From: Clostridium sp. MCC353
Lineage (GTDB): Bacteria > Bacillota > Clostridia > Lachnospirales > Lachnospiraceae
Reading direction: 5' to 3'
Assembly: GCF_018785315.1 (NCBI RefSeq)
Contig: NZ_WQPN01000134.1
Coordinates: 78,810-142,809, forward strand
Length of the DNA stretch: 64,000 bases
In this document: in pieces, positions 9,801 through 15,890 of the stretch
How the letters are laid out: each line of letters opens with the position of its first letter
How positions within the stretch are numbered: position 1 is the first letter of the stretch
Position numbers and translations under genes: made by a program
Notes under the pieces: model-generated
What the model was told of the DNA's origin: nothing
Seen by the model: the letters and a program-made list of their open reading frames with translations, nothing else
Database searches by the model: none

Positions 9801-11845
9801 ATGGGGCTTCGCTTGTTACGGCGGATCCAGGCAGGAACAACACTTACTGCGCATATGGCGGACTGATCGGGCAAAACAGCAAGGCGGCAGTTCTGGCTGA
9901 AGGGACATCCTGGGATTTTAGCGGGAGCAGTATCTCTGCCGCCGCTGAATCTGGAAAAAACGGCTATCACACCGATTCCGGCATTGCAGGCCTGGCCGGG
10001 AAGTTTCTGGAAAAAGGCAGCATGACACTGCCAAAAGAGGTGATCCTGCCCGATATTTCGGTGCATGTCCAACCGGGAGGGAGCATCCCCGTGGCAGGAG
10101 TGGTTAATGCCGCAGCCAACCGTGTTTTGACCATTCAGGCCGCGGATCATGAGTACAGCAGCGTCAAGGTCAGTTCCATCATAACAGAAAACTGCCAGAA
10201 TACAGGCGGCCTGACGCCGGTTCTTACCGATTACACGGTTTTTAGTGGGATCCGTGTGGAAAGCGCGCCATCTGACGGTTTGGTGAAAAGGCCAGGTTAT
10301 ATCCAGGCTGCGGGCAATGCAGGGGGAATCGCAGGCACCATTTCGGCAGGCCCTTCTAATAAGATAAAACAACTGTCTGTCAACGGCCTTCAGATCACGG
10401 GCGCCGGAAATGTGGGCGGTTTTGCCGGTACGATAAAGAGCGGGTCCATAGAACAATGTTATGCTTACGCGGATGTAACGGCCTTATGGCCTGCGGATTC
10501 AGCAGCCGGAGGATTTGTGGGAAAGATGGAAAACGGAACGATTGACCGGTGTTACGCGTCCGGAAATGTGGCGGCTTATGGAGAAGGCGGAGCGCTGAAC
10601 GTATTGAAGGCCGGTGGATTCTTTGGGGATGTCACCGCTTCCGGCAGGATAGAGAACTGCTATGCTTCCGGCGATGTATCTTTACGCCGGGCTAACGCCG
10701 CGTCAGGATCGGCTCTGGGCGGCTTTGGAGGAAGCATATCATCACAGAAGAGCAGCCAGGTATCCGTGGCCCGGTGTTATTCCGTCGGCGCAGTGGCGGC
10801 GGATACTGATCCAGCCGGCATGGATGAAATCCAGACAGCGGAAGCCGGAGGCTTTATCGGGCATCTGTCAATGAGCCGGGACACATTTGCCGTTACAGAC
10901 GATATGATACAGAATCTGATCCGGATTATGAAGGACGCAAACGTGCATAACCGGAGAACGGACCAGAACGGCAAAGCAGTTTGGAATCTGGATATCGGAA
11001 TGGATTCGGAAACCAGGGGAATTTTCGATAACAGCAATATTTCCGCCCTGGTATATAATATATTGGGGTATCCGGAATATCCCCGGTGGTTGGAAAGCGG
11101 CCGTGAGAACACGAATGAAAAAGCTCCGGTTGAGGAGATAAGAAGCGCCTATGAAATGACATTTGACAGCAGCGACAGGCTGATCCCTCCGTCTGCTGAT
11201 TCAGATATCAGTTATTACCACACTTTTTTCAAAAAATCCCAGGAAAATGCGCTGATGACCATGTGGGCGGTCAACAAGGCTGGCGGAGGAAAATATCTCT
11301 ATTGGATTAACGAAAAATCACCGGCAGAGGGCATGGTTTATACAGGATACCGGATCAATCTGGACGAGTATGACCGGGCGCTCACGCAGGAGCCGGAAAA
11401 TATGGGCAGGCGGCGGGATCTTTTTGAGACAAAGCAGATCAAAGCAGGCCGCTGGGCCAGCGGTTCCTATGACGGAAAACCGTATTTTTATCTGACTGAT
11501 CTCGGGGGAACCTGGCAGCCTCTGGAACGCGCAGCCGTGTCCGACTGCTTTTTCCTGAGAGAAGATGGTTCGGCGCTGCCTTCCCACAATGCGGAGTACG
11601 GCCCTGTGGAATCTGCTGTAGAGCCGTGGACCACAGCACAGTTCGGCCAGGAAATGACGAGAGAAATGAGTGATAAGCAGAATGCGGTTCTGACCGCTAT
11701 GCGGCCTGCCTTAGAAAATGCGGGACCGGGATATGAAGGATATCCGTTCCCGATGCTGGAGGCAGTGGGAGCAGGGGGTGACGGATGGAACCATACCGGC
11801 CTCTGGCCGTTTGGTTACCAGCCATATTATGAAAAAACACCTTAA
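3878..11845 (+). CDS. Giant GLUG-repeat prepilin (2655 aa), probable pilus-borne adhesin
   Basis: The N-terminus is a textbook prepilin: leader ending QG (Gly14), then FTLTELLMVVGILAIL with Glu19 at +5. Ordinary pilins have 100-300 residues; this protein has 2655. Behind the helix come blocks of GLUG-type repeats (pattern AGGF-G ... I--CYA-G-V) at about residues 565-680, 1130-1215, 1795-1990 and 2170-2310. Before each of the first three blocks is a repeated module with a (R)T-RHL-L box, an acidic core, and a YDGG-H-I--L box (boxes start near residues 366, 915 and 1588). There is no sortase motif or other anchor, so surface attachment should be through pilus assembly. GLUG repeats usually build beta-solenoids in adhesins and proteases. 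It sits 12 bp after pilO and is followed by minor pilins. The ribosome binding site is weak (GACGGGTG). The adhesin role is inferred. Confidence 0.85.
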   Translation: MNKYFWHKLRRNQGFTLTELLMVVGILAILSAVSFPAVIHMRNSLRQSELDEKARQIFITAQNCLSGLNLNGIVLEVPPDGNDGSEMPEDWIPSDYSPSYGLKPDTYALCDGEAGSFSWMNDTAFSPALVREDKGSYVIEFNRRANVVYGVYYWEREGAAFQKESLFYYHENFNEYDGKRLRGPENKKNRMVPSVGYYGGEAAAAIEEQKEVEFQVSVYNEERLEASISMPSSIYQSAIFDVAISSKTDSSNGNRYSFRLQNGGITAVEPEDTFHNSDMIWKALPASGGEMSASYVLTLDSLEEGLHFADHFSGIAAGDDLHITVTGYCLGSDAVYIPKTKAVEINSLFAGLRGSDGKGDEVWVENGRHLQNLSYEVSGFGYGTDGADEWKSEYPVVCAKVMEDIDWLEPVYNGRSYDEVCTARRDFGATGQIHFYPISNHKTDLQAFMGNNHQIKGIHVAQGASVSYPMGSASGYAGMFGFMEGRPSGDGRDVRKYNVIQDVMLLNPHVEAVIPAGSVWNSSYAGSLAGYLDQMEIFNCGAFVDGEADEDLSDLYERTGVVTDFDYAGGLIGKSRDLTAGNSFASVKVAAGQTAGGFIGALSGRSEILTCYSGGHTVSGAYMADRPNVKASGAAGGFAGELGGSGRVEKTFSACSVSSPQCGPFAGKWVSGEHDLRLEATYGAGTAFASGGNEPDITGCGSVEEALAQGARKAERINTSPYDEIYRKDENAAFLYPIWLDTYRGDWAGSSFTGLIYYEKYQAREEGGEEFGFWYPDAEGNGSLRDDLPVISDGYGYLSDTIRTVKVYPNGKIQDSGGGAESGPPDWNGSEIRLIGENVQVEGKNQYLYALPWIHISHRSYQDFNQPGGRKDSFYDTLALTVDGAAFTAYYNPHFAKTIVFTEEQTKENPGAAIVRTARHLYELGYEAGRGDKNNTGYWKQGWDYVQERDVDYETYRAGETYPDAEHVPENLNQGMIGRSKTQVFSQSYDGGGHKISNLVLTDDSVGAVNGMALFGFTDDNTSLKDMVLDRMQVRTRNQFTVAGLVYTNCGSIKDVVLISPDIDASGSYLSRAAGLVYENIRSASIENCYVIPKQPDVAGEYEDGDPRQFRHIYGDDGKAVANNYTNARILASGNAAGFVGENYGTIKNCAAVAAVTATDSEYGVAAGFVCTNGSGSSGLIENSYSNCYTAAAKAAGFVYMTRELSKINGCYALRRVTSTSADGIAAGFSVDDAAGTISNCYAAVSCGYCGSYQVQPNGNILYPDCQYAGTQGHSAEFYPFSEKPQTNCYYMDWTENYSEEGAEKRGNAKPLSYAELKKQAIHGLVSADQNGGDTVTFSRMLPGVYPFPKADGLVQYGDWPNYEYVGAELTYFEIYKEDGNYAVGFYNKELGLESLQDDKHIFMDGYGLLFNTEYLEMDGVNVKNLIQGNSSSNEKAYLSWEDWNGNDNTTEYTTNYLKSVYNLRDNSGKKIERGVSYYQDMGGKKTAVGVGSGSGYPDQPISLSVNNRPGTYYFRILPPAAVVTNAYVPSDSVYQRISIHVESNYYDEMGGVSSGIIKKDREFYYCPHFAKSRISTDERPEDPEQLYIRTTRQLCTLSSDNQVQNSSGEGLQNYYEKSFVQELDIDLGSENDYAFYYSDTAPLNEERGRSGYRWFNSSIGSEKTQFGGVYDGGSHAITGLGAWKSRSGVLETGTFNKVDANRDVPLFGHLNGAQVKDLTIRGASMVRKNEDYRGVFCRTASGKTEIDHVTLDEARLEIHDLTAGAEAFGLLAGTLSGSSIKDCIVNNSVIECQTTQVKYIGGAVGRLTGGGTIDGLHMDDVSVKGSRATHLGGTVGYMDSGNVQGVSVTGKGAGTAVMEGDRAVGGLIGQINSGNGAVSVGNISMTGTITVRQTSASHNTKLYDGAGLAAGLCEIGNYPVSISDLWVQGTEGSILVENAGTSQYHIGGFVLGSLYKSSGDGVLCSISFGNMGIHGASLVTADPGRNNTYCAYGGLIGQNSKAAVLAEGTSWDFSGSSISAAAESGKNGYHTDSGIAGLAGKFLEKGSMTLPKEVILPDISVHVQPGGSIPVAGVVNAAANRVLTIQAADHEYSSVKVSSIITENCQNTGGLTPVLTDYTVFSGIRVESAPSDGLVKRPGYIQAAGNAGGIAGTISAGPSNKIKQLSVNGLQITGAGNVGGFAGTIKSGSIEQCYAYADVTALWPADSAAGGFVGKMENGTIDRCYASGNVAAYGEGGALNVLKAGGFFGDVTASGRIENCYASGDVSLRRANAASGSALGGFGGSISSQKSSQVSVARCYSVGAVAADTDPAGMDEIQTAEAGGFIGHLSMSRDTFAVTDDMIQNLIRIMKDANVHNRRTDQNGKAVWNLDIGMDSETRGIFDNSNISALVYNILGYPEYPRWLESGRENTNEKAPVEEIRSAYEMTFDSSDRLIPPSADSDISYYHTFFKKSQENALMTMWAVNKAGGGKYLYWINEKSPAEGMVYTGYRINLDEYDRALTQEPENMGRRRDLFETKQIKAGRWASGSYDGKPYFYLTDLGGTWQPLERAAVSDCFFLREDGSALPSHNAEYGPVESAVEPWTTAQFGQEMTREMSDKQNAVLTAMRPALENAGPGYEGYPFPMLEAVGAGGDGWNHTGLWPFGYQPYYEKTP

Positions 11846-11871
11846 ATTCAGAGAAAGGAGGCGTCCGGCCA

Positions 11872-12729
11872 ATGCTTCAGGAATACATCAAATCAGGAAC
11901 AGACAAATGGAAAAGCCGCCAGGGCGCCTCTATGGCAATCGCCTTATTATATTTTCTGATCTGTGCCATGGTGGGATCCGTGGTTTTGGCGGCGGCTTCG
12001 GCCAACGTCAGCCATGTGAAGATGGAGAAACGCAATGAGGGCAGTTACCTGGCAGTTATGTCCGCAGCCGAACTCCTGAAAGCCCAGTTAAAGGATTGCG
12101 CCGGGGAATGGGAAGCGGATCACGACGGACAGGAGACGGCGGCGGACAGCGATAACAGAATGGAATTTAAAGAGAGCATGCTGGATTCAATGCTCATGGA
12201 GAATGAGGGGATGGCAGTGAAACAGGCTCTGCTTCAAAGTTTCTATCAGACATACCTGAACTGTTTAAATGATAATGAACTTCAGGTTCCCAAAGACCTG
12301 GGCAGCAGCGAGGCACTCAGCCTGACATTTGAAGGGGCGGACGGCGGGGAAATGGACGGCGGCAGTGAGCCGGGAGCGAAGGGAGAAGGTGAAAAATCCG
12401 GCGGTTTGTTCGGGTATAGGCTTCCTCCGGTAACCGTCACATTGACCGTGACACCGGATCACGTTGTATTGAGCGGCCGTAATTCCCAGCAGCTCCATGT
12501 GACAGCCGTGGCGGATTTTTCCATAGCGGATGAATCATACGGCCAGTATCGGATGAGCATGACCATGGGAGGGCTGATTCATTATACGTTGGAGGAAGAA
12601 ACAGAGTCTGAAACCGACCCGGACACCGGGATTAAAACAACCACCTATCACTACTGCTCCCAGGTGATCATTTCACCGGATAAACCGCTCATATCAGTGG
12701 GCGGGAAGACAGGAGGCGGCAGCAAATGA
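11872..12729 (+). CDS. PilX/GspK-like minor pilin lacking Glu+5
   Basis: A 285-residue protein with a prepilin-like leader ending SRQG (Gly18) and a hydrophobic helix starting ASMAIALLYFL. The usual Glu at +5 is replaced by Ile23. Loss of Glu+5 is typical of the tip subunit GspK and is compatible with PilX-type minor pilins. The body contains a Gly/Glu-rich insert near residues 160-180. It starts after a strong AGAAAGGAGG and overlaps the next gene by ATGA, so the two should be translated together. The tip role is inferred from the missing Glu and from the neighbouring I- and J-like subunits. Confidence 0.7.
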   Translation: MLQEYIKSGTDKWKSRQGASMAIALLYFLICAMVGSVVLAAASANVSHVKMEKRNEGSYLAVMSAAELLKAQLKDCAGEWEADHDGQETAADSDNRMEFKESMLDSMLMENEGMAVKQALLQSFYQTYLNCLNDNELQVPKDLGSSEALSLTFEGADGGEMDGGSEPGAKGEGEKSGGLFGYRLPPVTVTLTVTPDHVVLSGRNSQQLHVTAVADFSIADESYGQYRMSMTMGGLIHYTLEEETESETDPDTGIKTTTYHYCSQVIISPDKPLISVGGKTGGGSK

Positions 12730-13178
12730 AATGTGAAATGAACTGTGAAACAAGCCGTGAAATGAACCGTGAAGTAAGCCGTGAAATAAGCCATGATAAG
12801 AACTGTGAAACAAGCCGGAAATACAGGCTGAAGGAACAAGTGAAAAATAAGTGGGGGAGCCGGCGCGGAGAAACCTTGGCGGAAGTTCTGGTGGGCATCC
12901 TGTTTGTGGCTGTGGCCAGCTCTCTTTTTCTCAGCATGGTGACCGTCTCACAGAAGATTAATACCAATACTCAGAAGGCCGATGACATATTTTATAAGGC
13001 CATGTCACAGTTAGAATGTTTTGAATCAGATGGCGAGCTGGTACAAAAGAAAGCGGGCAGCATTACCGTCTCTGTGGGAGCAGGGGGTATTATTTCCCAG
13101 GATTACGCTGTAGATTTTTATTACGGAGACGATATGGTATCTTATTGGGCGGTAGCACTGACGGAGGACAAAAAATGA
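12726..13178 (+). CDS. PilV/GspI-like minor pilin with a long repeated leader
   Basis: A prepilin with RRG (Gly48) before ETLAEVLVGILFVAV, Glu53 at +5, a hydrophobic helix, and about 80 residues of globular domain. From the ATG that overlaps the previous stop codon the leader is 48 residues long and built of repeated C/REMN-CETS-like units, unusual for a pilin. A GTG near 12840, preceded by AAGGAAC, would give a more typical leader of about 9 residues. The helix motif T-AEVLV is characteristic of the GspI/PilV class. It overlaps the next gene by ATGA. Confidence 0.7.
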   Translation: MKCEMNCETSREMNREVSREISHDKNCETSRKYRLKEQVKNKWGSRRGETLAEVLVGILFVAVASSLFLSMVTVSQKINTNTQKADDIFYKAMSQLECFESDGELVQKKAGSITVSVGAGGIISQDYAVDFYYGDDMVSYWAVALTEDKK

Positions 13179-13726
13179 CAGGAACGCAGTGTCCGGGTGA
13201 GAAAAGAAAAGGACGTTTAGCGGATTGTGCTGGAGTGACTCTGGGGGAACTGATGGTGTCAGTGCTCATCATGTCCTTACTCACTCTGGCCGTAAGCGCA
13301 GGTGTGGGAACTGCCGCCAAGGTATACAGGGCAGAAAAGGAATATTCGGAATCCAGAGTTCTGGCCAACAGCATCCTGCTGTCCATGACAGAAGAGCTTC
13401 GCTATGCATCCAAACCGGAAATCCTGGAAGGCGGCAGTGAAATCCGGTATGACAGCGCACTCTATGGTTCCGGCGTCGTTATGAAGATCCGGATTTTGGA
13501 AGGGGACTGGGGAAAACTGGCGCTGGAGTATGACGATGGAAAGGAAGCTTATCCTTATGAGGATAAAACTTATATGGGTTATTGGATCAGAAAAAAGGAA
13601 GATAAACCGCTGTTCCGGTTGGGGGATGACGGTTCTTACATAGAGCTGTCTTATGATATCTGCGATTCCAATGGCAAGGTTAAGGCTTCTTTGGAAAATG
13701 TCAGGATCAGGCTGCTCAACCGCTGA
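13175..13726 (+). CDS. PilW/GspJ-like minor pilin
   Basis: A 183-residue prepilin: Gly20 precedes VTLGELMVSVLIMSLLTL with Glu25 at +5. The segment after the helix, up to a LLSMTEELRYAS stretch, resembles PilW/GspJ, where this region leads into the globular domain. The ATG at 13175 overlaps the upstream stop codon and has GGAGG 10 nt before it; a farther upstream start in the same frame lies inside the previous gene and is less likely. It is part of the three-gene set likely to prime pilus assembly. Confidence 0.75.
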   Translation: MTGTQCPGEKRKGRLADCAGVTLGELMVSVLIMSLLTLAVSAGVGTAAKVYRAEKEYSESRVLANSILLSMTEELRYASKPEILEGGSEIRYDSALYGSGVVMKIRILEGDWGKLALEYDDGKEAYPYEDKTYMGYWIRKKEDKPLFRLGDDGSYIELSYDICDSNGKVKASLENVRIRLLNR

Positions 13727-13763
13727 TAACAAAATGTGGGGATGAAGAATGTAATCTCAAACC

Positions 13764-13804
13764 AACAGCGCGTCTGCGCCAAAAATACTTAGGCATGGAG
13801 GGGA
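13764..13804 (+). repeat. Leader motif shared with the pilD leader
   Basis: The stretch from CAGCGCGT through CGCCAAAA to GGCATGGAGG repeats, with small gaps, the 706-744 stretch ahead of pilD. Both copies end in the Shine-Dalgarno sequence of a pilus gene. This may be a duplicated translation-control segment or the remnant of a small repeat. Confidence 0.4.
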
Positions 13805-13806
13805 AA

Positions 13807-14613
13807 ATGACGGAATTGGAAAAAAATAAGAATAAACACACACAGGGATTTACCCTTGCAGAACTGCTGATTGTGGTGGCTATAATCGCAGTGCTTGTGG
13901 CAGTATCGGTGCCCATGTTCATGAGTAAGAAAAAGAAGACTGAAGATACGGTGTGCCAATACAACCGGAAAACCCTGGTCAGACAGATTATGCTGGACCG
14001 GATGGGTGATGACGGCCTTTCCGATGCTGATGCGGAAGCGGTTTTGGAAAAGTCAGACGCATACTGTCCTGCGGGCGGTGAATACACGGTGCAGTTAGAT
14101 GAACTGTATATAAAGGTCATCTGTGATATCCACGGAGCCTCCATGGGTGGAACAGAAGATATCAAAGTCTCGGATACATTTGTCAGTGATTACAGGGATT
14201 TTACCGTAGAATATTTAAAAAATCATACCAGTAAGGAAAATAACAATGACCTTATCAGAAAGGCATTTCTTGAAAAATATAATGGAAAATGGCCTACTTT
14301 GACGGTGGGAAGCGACTCCTATTCCATTCAGCCATATTATCAGGGAAAAGACCAATCCAAACCTGTAGAGGAATGTGTTTGGCTGTTTGCAAGGAAAGAT
14401 GAAACTGCGGCCTCCGGATGGCATGTGCCTTATGTTTATAATATCGTGGACGGTAAATGGTATGGGGCCACAAAAACGAACGGATCTCCGGGCGGATCGG
14501 CTAATATCGTTTATGATGACATTAAATCTTTGGATGAGGCGATCAAAAACAAGAAGCATGCAAACGGAAAACTCCAGTGGGCTGAAGTGACCGGCTATAA
14601 GGAATCGGATTAA
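13807..14613 (+). CDS. Type IV prepilin, candidate major pilin
   Basis: A 268-residue prepilin: leader ending TQG (Gly14), then FTLAELLIVVAIIAVLVAV with Glu19 at +5, the most canonical pilin helix of the cluster after the giant protein. The globular domain has Cys residues near 36 and 79. The ATG at 13807 is preceded at good distance by GGAGGGG; an in-frame ATG at 13795 overlaps that site and is less likely. It has its own 80-bp leader whose end resembles the leader of pilD (see 704-750). A role as main shaft subunit is possible but not proven, since the genes left of the window are unseen. Confidence 0.78.
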   Translation: MTELEKNKNKHTQGFTLAELLIVVAIIAVLVAVSVPMFMSKKKKTEDTVCQYNRKTLVRQIMLDRMGDDGLSDADAEAVLEKSDAYCPAGGEYTVQLDELYIKVICDIHGASMGGTEDIKVSDTFVSDYRDFTVEYLKNHTSKENNNDLIRKAFLEKYNGKWPTLTVGSDSYSIQPYYQGKDQSKPVEECVWLFARKDETAASGWHVPYVYNIVDGKWYGATKTNGSPGGSANIVYDDIKSLDEAIKNKKHANGKLQWAEVTGYKESD

Positions 14614-14788
14614 CTGATCTGGAACTTCCTTACAAGAAGGCATGTATGTATTGGGGCGGCAATGAAAATAGAGAGGGTGGAAAAAGAAAATTCTATATTT
14701 TAGTATATTTTTTCTTTTTTTCGGTTAAATTAAAAAATAAGGCAAATGTGCACAGGATCCAGTGATATGATACAGTCATAAGAGGCAG
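14614..14788. other. Spacer between pilin operon and tRNA genes
   Basis: No convincing gene. An A-rich stretch (about 14679-14691) faces a T-rich stretch (14710-14721) and could form a weak A/U hairpin that ends the pilus transcript. A TATGAT at about 14766 could serve as the -10 box for the tRNA genes, but no good -35 box was found. Confidence 0.35.
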
Positions 14789-14872
14789 GGAGAGGTAAAC
14801 CGTAATTGGAAGCGGGCCAGACTGTAAATCTGGTATCCTGGGATTCTGGTGGTTCAAGTCCACCTCTCTCCA
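14789..14872 (+). tRNA. tRNA-Tyr (GTA)
   Basis: An 84-nt class II tRNA. The acceptor stem is GGAGAGG with TCTCTCC, the anticodon stem CCAGA/TCTGG encloses loop CTGTAAA with anticodon GTA, a variable arm follows, and the T arm is GGTGG-TTCAAGT-CCACC. Discriminator A14872; the CCA end is not encoded. The next tRNA starts 5 nt downstream, so the pair is probably one transcript. Confidence 0.95.
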
Positions 14873-14876
14873 TTTT

Positions 14877-14966
14877 GCAGATGTGGCAGAGCTGGCCGAA
14901 TGCGGCTCCCCGCTAAGGAGTTGACTGGTGAAAACCGGTCCAGAGGTTCGAATCCTCTCATCTGCG
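14877..14966 (+). tRNA. tRNA-Ser (GCT)
   Basis: A 90-nt class II tRNA. Acceptor stem GCAGATG with CATCTGC, anticodon stem GCTCC/GGAGT around loop CCGCTAA (anticodon GCT), a long variable arm (ACTGGT...ACCGGT) and T arm AGAGG-TTCGAAT-CCTCT. Discriminator G14966 followed by a T-run; CCA is not encoded. Confidence 0.95.
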
Positions 14967-14982
14967 TTTTTACTATTTTATA

Positions 14983-15007
14983 GCAGCCGTCTGAACGGTT
15001 GCTTTTA
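14983..15007 (+). terminator. Terminator of the tRNA pair
   Basis: GCAGCCGT (14983-14990), loop CTGA, ACGGTTGC (14995-15002), then TTTTAC. An 8-bp stem with one G-T pair and a short T-run, 17 nt after tRNA-Ser. Confidence 0.7.
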
Positions 15008-15021
15008 CATTTTTAAATGCT

Positions 15022-15086
15022 ATTGTGTCAGTAGAAATTGTGTCAGATATTCTGCTATTGACAGAAGACAGATTTCTGTCTATACT
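15022..15086 (+). promoter_or_regulatory. Near-consensus promoter with operator-like repeats
   Basis: TTGACA (15058-15063), exactly 17 bp, TATACT (15081-15086): a strong sigma-A promoter for the 41-codon gene. A dyad GACAGAA (15060-15066) / TTCTGTC (15074-15080) fills the spacer, and two direct copies of ATTGTGTCAG (15022-15031, 15037-15046) lie just upstream. This layout suggests tight control by a repressor and/or activator not identified here. Confidence 0.75.
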
Positions 15087-15119
15087 GAATGAAAGATTGG
15101 AAAAAGGAGGGAAACCCAC

Positions 15120-15245
15120 ATGGCAGTAATAAGAATTTTCAACCAGAAGTCAAGTTATGGGCAGTCCGGTGTCAACAGTGATTCTTCACATTATGACAGC
15201 GGACGTTTTGGTGTAACTGAAAATCACTGCCCGGGCGTCCTGTAA
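15120..15245 (+). CDS. Orphan 41-residue peptide gene
   Basis: An ATG with AAAGGAGG 10 nt upstream opens a 41-codon frame ending in TAA. The peptide starts MAVIRIFNQKSSYGQSG, is rich in Ser/Gly/Asn/Asp and polar throughout, and ends in TENHCPGVL with a single Cys five residues from the C-terminus. It has no signal peptide or membrane helix. It has its own promoter (15058-15086) and terminator (15265-15287) and so is a complete monocistronic unit. I do not recognise the family. The lone C-terminal Cys and ordered end could suit a signalling or modified peptide, a metal or redox site, or a small regulatory protein, but no modification or export gene is adjacent. Confidence 0.7.
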   Translation: MAVIRIFNQKSSYGQSGVNSDSSHYDSGRFGVTENHCPGVL

Positions 15246-15264
15246 AATATAAGTGAAAACATGA

Positions 15265-15287
15265 GGGCCTGTAGCAGGTCCTTTTTT
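15265..15287 (+). terminator. Terminator of the 41-codon gene
   Basis: GGGCCTG (15265-15271), loop TAG, CAGGTCC (15275-15281) with one G-T pair, followed by six T residues. It lies 20 nt after the stop codon. Confidence 0.85.
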
Positions 15288-15322
15288 GTTTCATAGAAAA
15301 GTTTGTCCTATGAAACAAAAAA
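15282..15322. repeat. 15-bp perfect inverted repeat overlapping the terminator tail
   Basis: TTTTTTGTTTCATAG (15282-15296) and CTATGAAACAAAAAA (15308-15322) are exact inverted copies around an 11-nt centre. The left arm is also the T-tract of the preceding terminator, so the structure may act as a terminator for transcripts from either side. Confidence 0.7.
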
Positions 15323-15342
15323 GCCATCCGGGCAGGAACGCA

Positions 15343-15410
15343 CTACGGCGGAAAGGAATTATGCCGCTGAAGCGGCCCGCCGTAGGCGGAGAATCCCGCG
15401 AACGGGATTC
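15343..15410. repeat. Nested palindromic (REP-like) element
   Basis: CTACGGCGG (15343-15351) pairs with CCGCCGTAG (15377-15385); within it GCCGCT (15363-15368) pairs with AGCGGC (15371-15376). Next is GAATCCCG (15391-15398), loop CGAA, CGGGATTC (15403-15410). GC content is clearly higher than the surroundings. It looks like an interspersed palindromic repeat placed between two small genes. Confidence 0.6.
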
Positions 15411-15441
15411 TTTCTTGATGCTGGAAGAGAGGTAGAATATC

Positions 15442-15714
15442 ATGCATCAGACCATGTTTTCTTTATTAATTATAAATGTATTGGAAAACCACGCCACAAG
15501 AGAACATCCCCTGACTATTACGGAGATCACTGATTTTGTAAACCGTGAGTTCGGGGCTTTTGCGTTTGATAAAAAGAGGCTTATGAACCGGTCAACGGTT
15601 ATGCGGATCCTGGATGCGCTGGAACTTTGGACAGAGGGAAATCTGCTGGATTTCCATGTGGTACAGTGCGGTTCGGATGGGAAAAAAATGTTTTGTTTGG
15701 AGAAAATTATATGA
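15442..15714 (+). CDS. Small winged-helix protein (WYL-regulator N-terminal-like)
   Basis: A 90-residue protein starting MHQTMFSLLIINVLE. The pattern (helix, LTITEITDFVN recognition-type helix, NRSTVMRILDALE, then a strand-rich C-terminus) resembles the DNA-binding front part of WYL-domain regulators of Clostridia. The WYL domain itself is absent: after the stop codon at 15712-15714 no WYL-like continuation is seen. It could be a stand-alone regulator, possibly of the neighbouring peptide gene, or a truncated one. GAGAGGT precedes the start. Confidence 0.55.
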   Translation: MHQTMFSLLIINVLENHATREHPLTITEITDFVNREFGAFAFDKKRLMNRSTVMRILDALELWTEGNLLDFHVVQCGSDGKKMFCLEKII

Positions 15715-15782
15715 TATAGACTGCAAAGAATGTCTATGTTATACTTATAAAGCAATGGCAGGACGGCTTGGAGGGGATAGGA

Positions 15783-15830
15783 GGTGTTGCAAAACTAGCT
15801 TATGCTAGATTCGCAGCACCCCCTTTATTT
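15783..15830 (+). terminator. Terminator after the winged-helix gene
   Basis: GGTGTTGC (15783-15790) with GCAGCACC (15813-15820) and inner CTAGC/GCTAG arms around loop TTAT, followed by CCCTTTATTTTAT. It separates the forward gene from the convergent YheO-like regulator. Confidence 0.7.
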
Positions 15831-15890
15831 TATATAGAACTAACCATTTTAATGTTTCGGTTTCATATCAATGTTTCCTATTCAGAAAAC

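Noticed and set aside
9344-10456. Reverse-strand open frame of 370 codons inside the giant prepilin gene
   Set aside because: It lies fully antisense to a clearly coding frame, is rich in His/Arg/Cys as expected for a shadow frame, and has no recognisable domain or ribosome binding site.
1-14613. Type II secretion system instead of type IV pili
   Set aside because: PilM/PilN/PilO-like genes and a Gram-positive context without an outer-membrane secretin point to type IV pili, although the minor pilins resemble Gsp subunits.
15303-15533. 76-codon frame across the palindromic cluster
   Set aside because: Non-ATG start, encoded mostly by inverted repeats, and overlapping the better supported gene at 15442.
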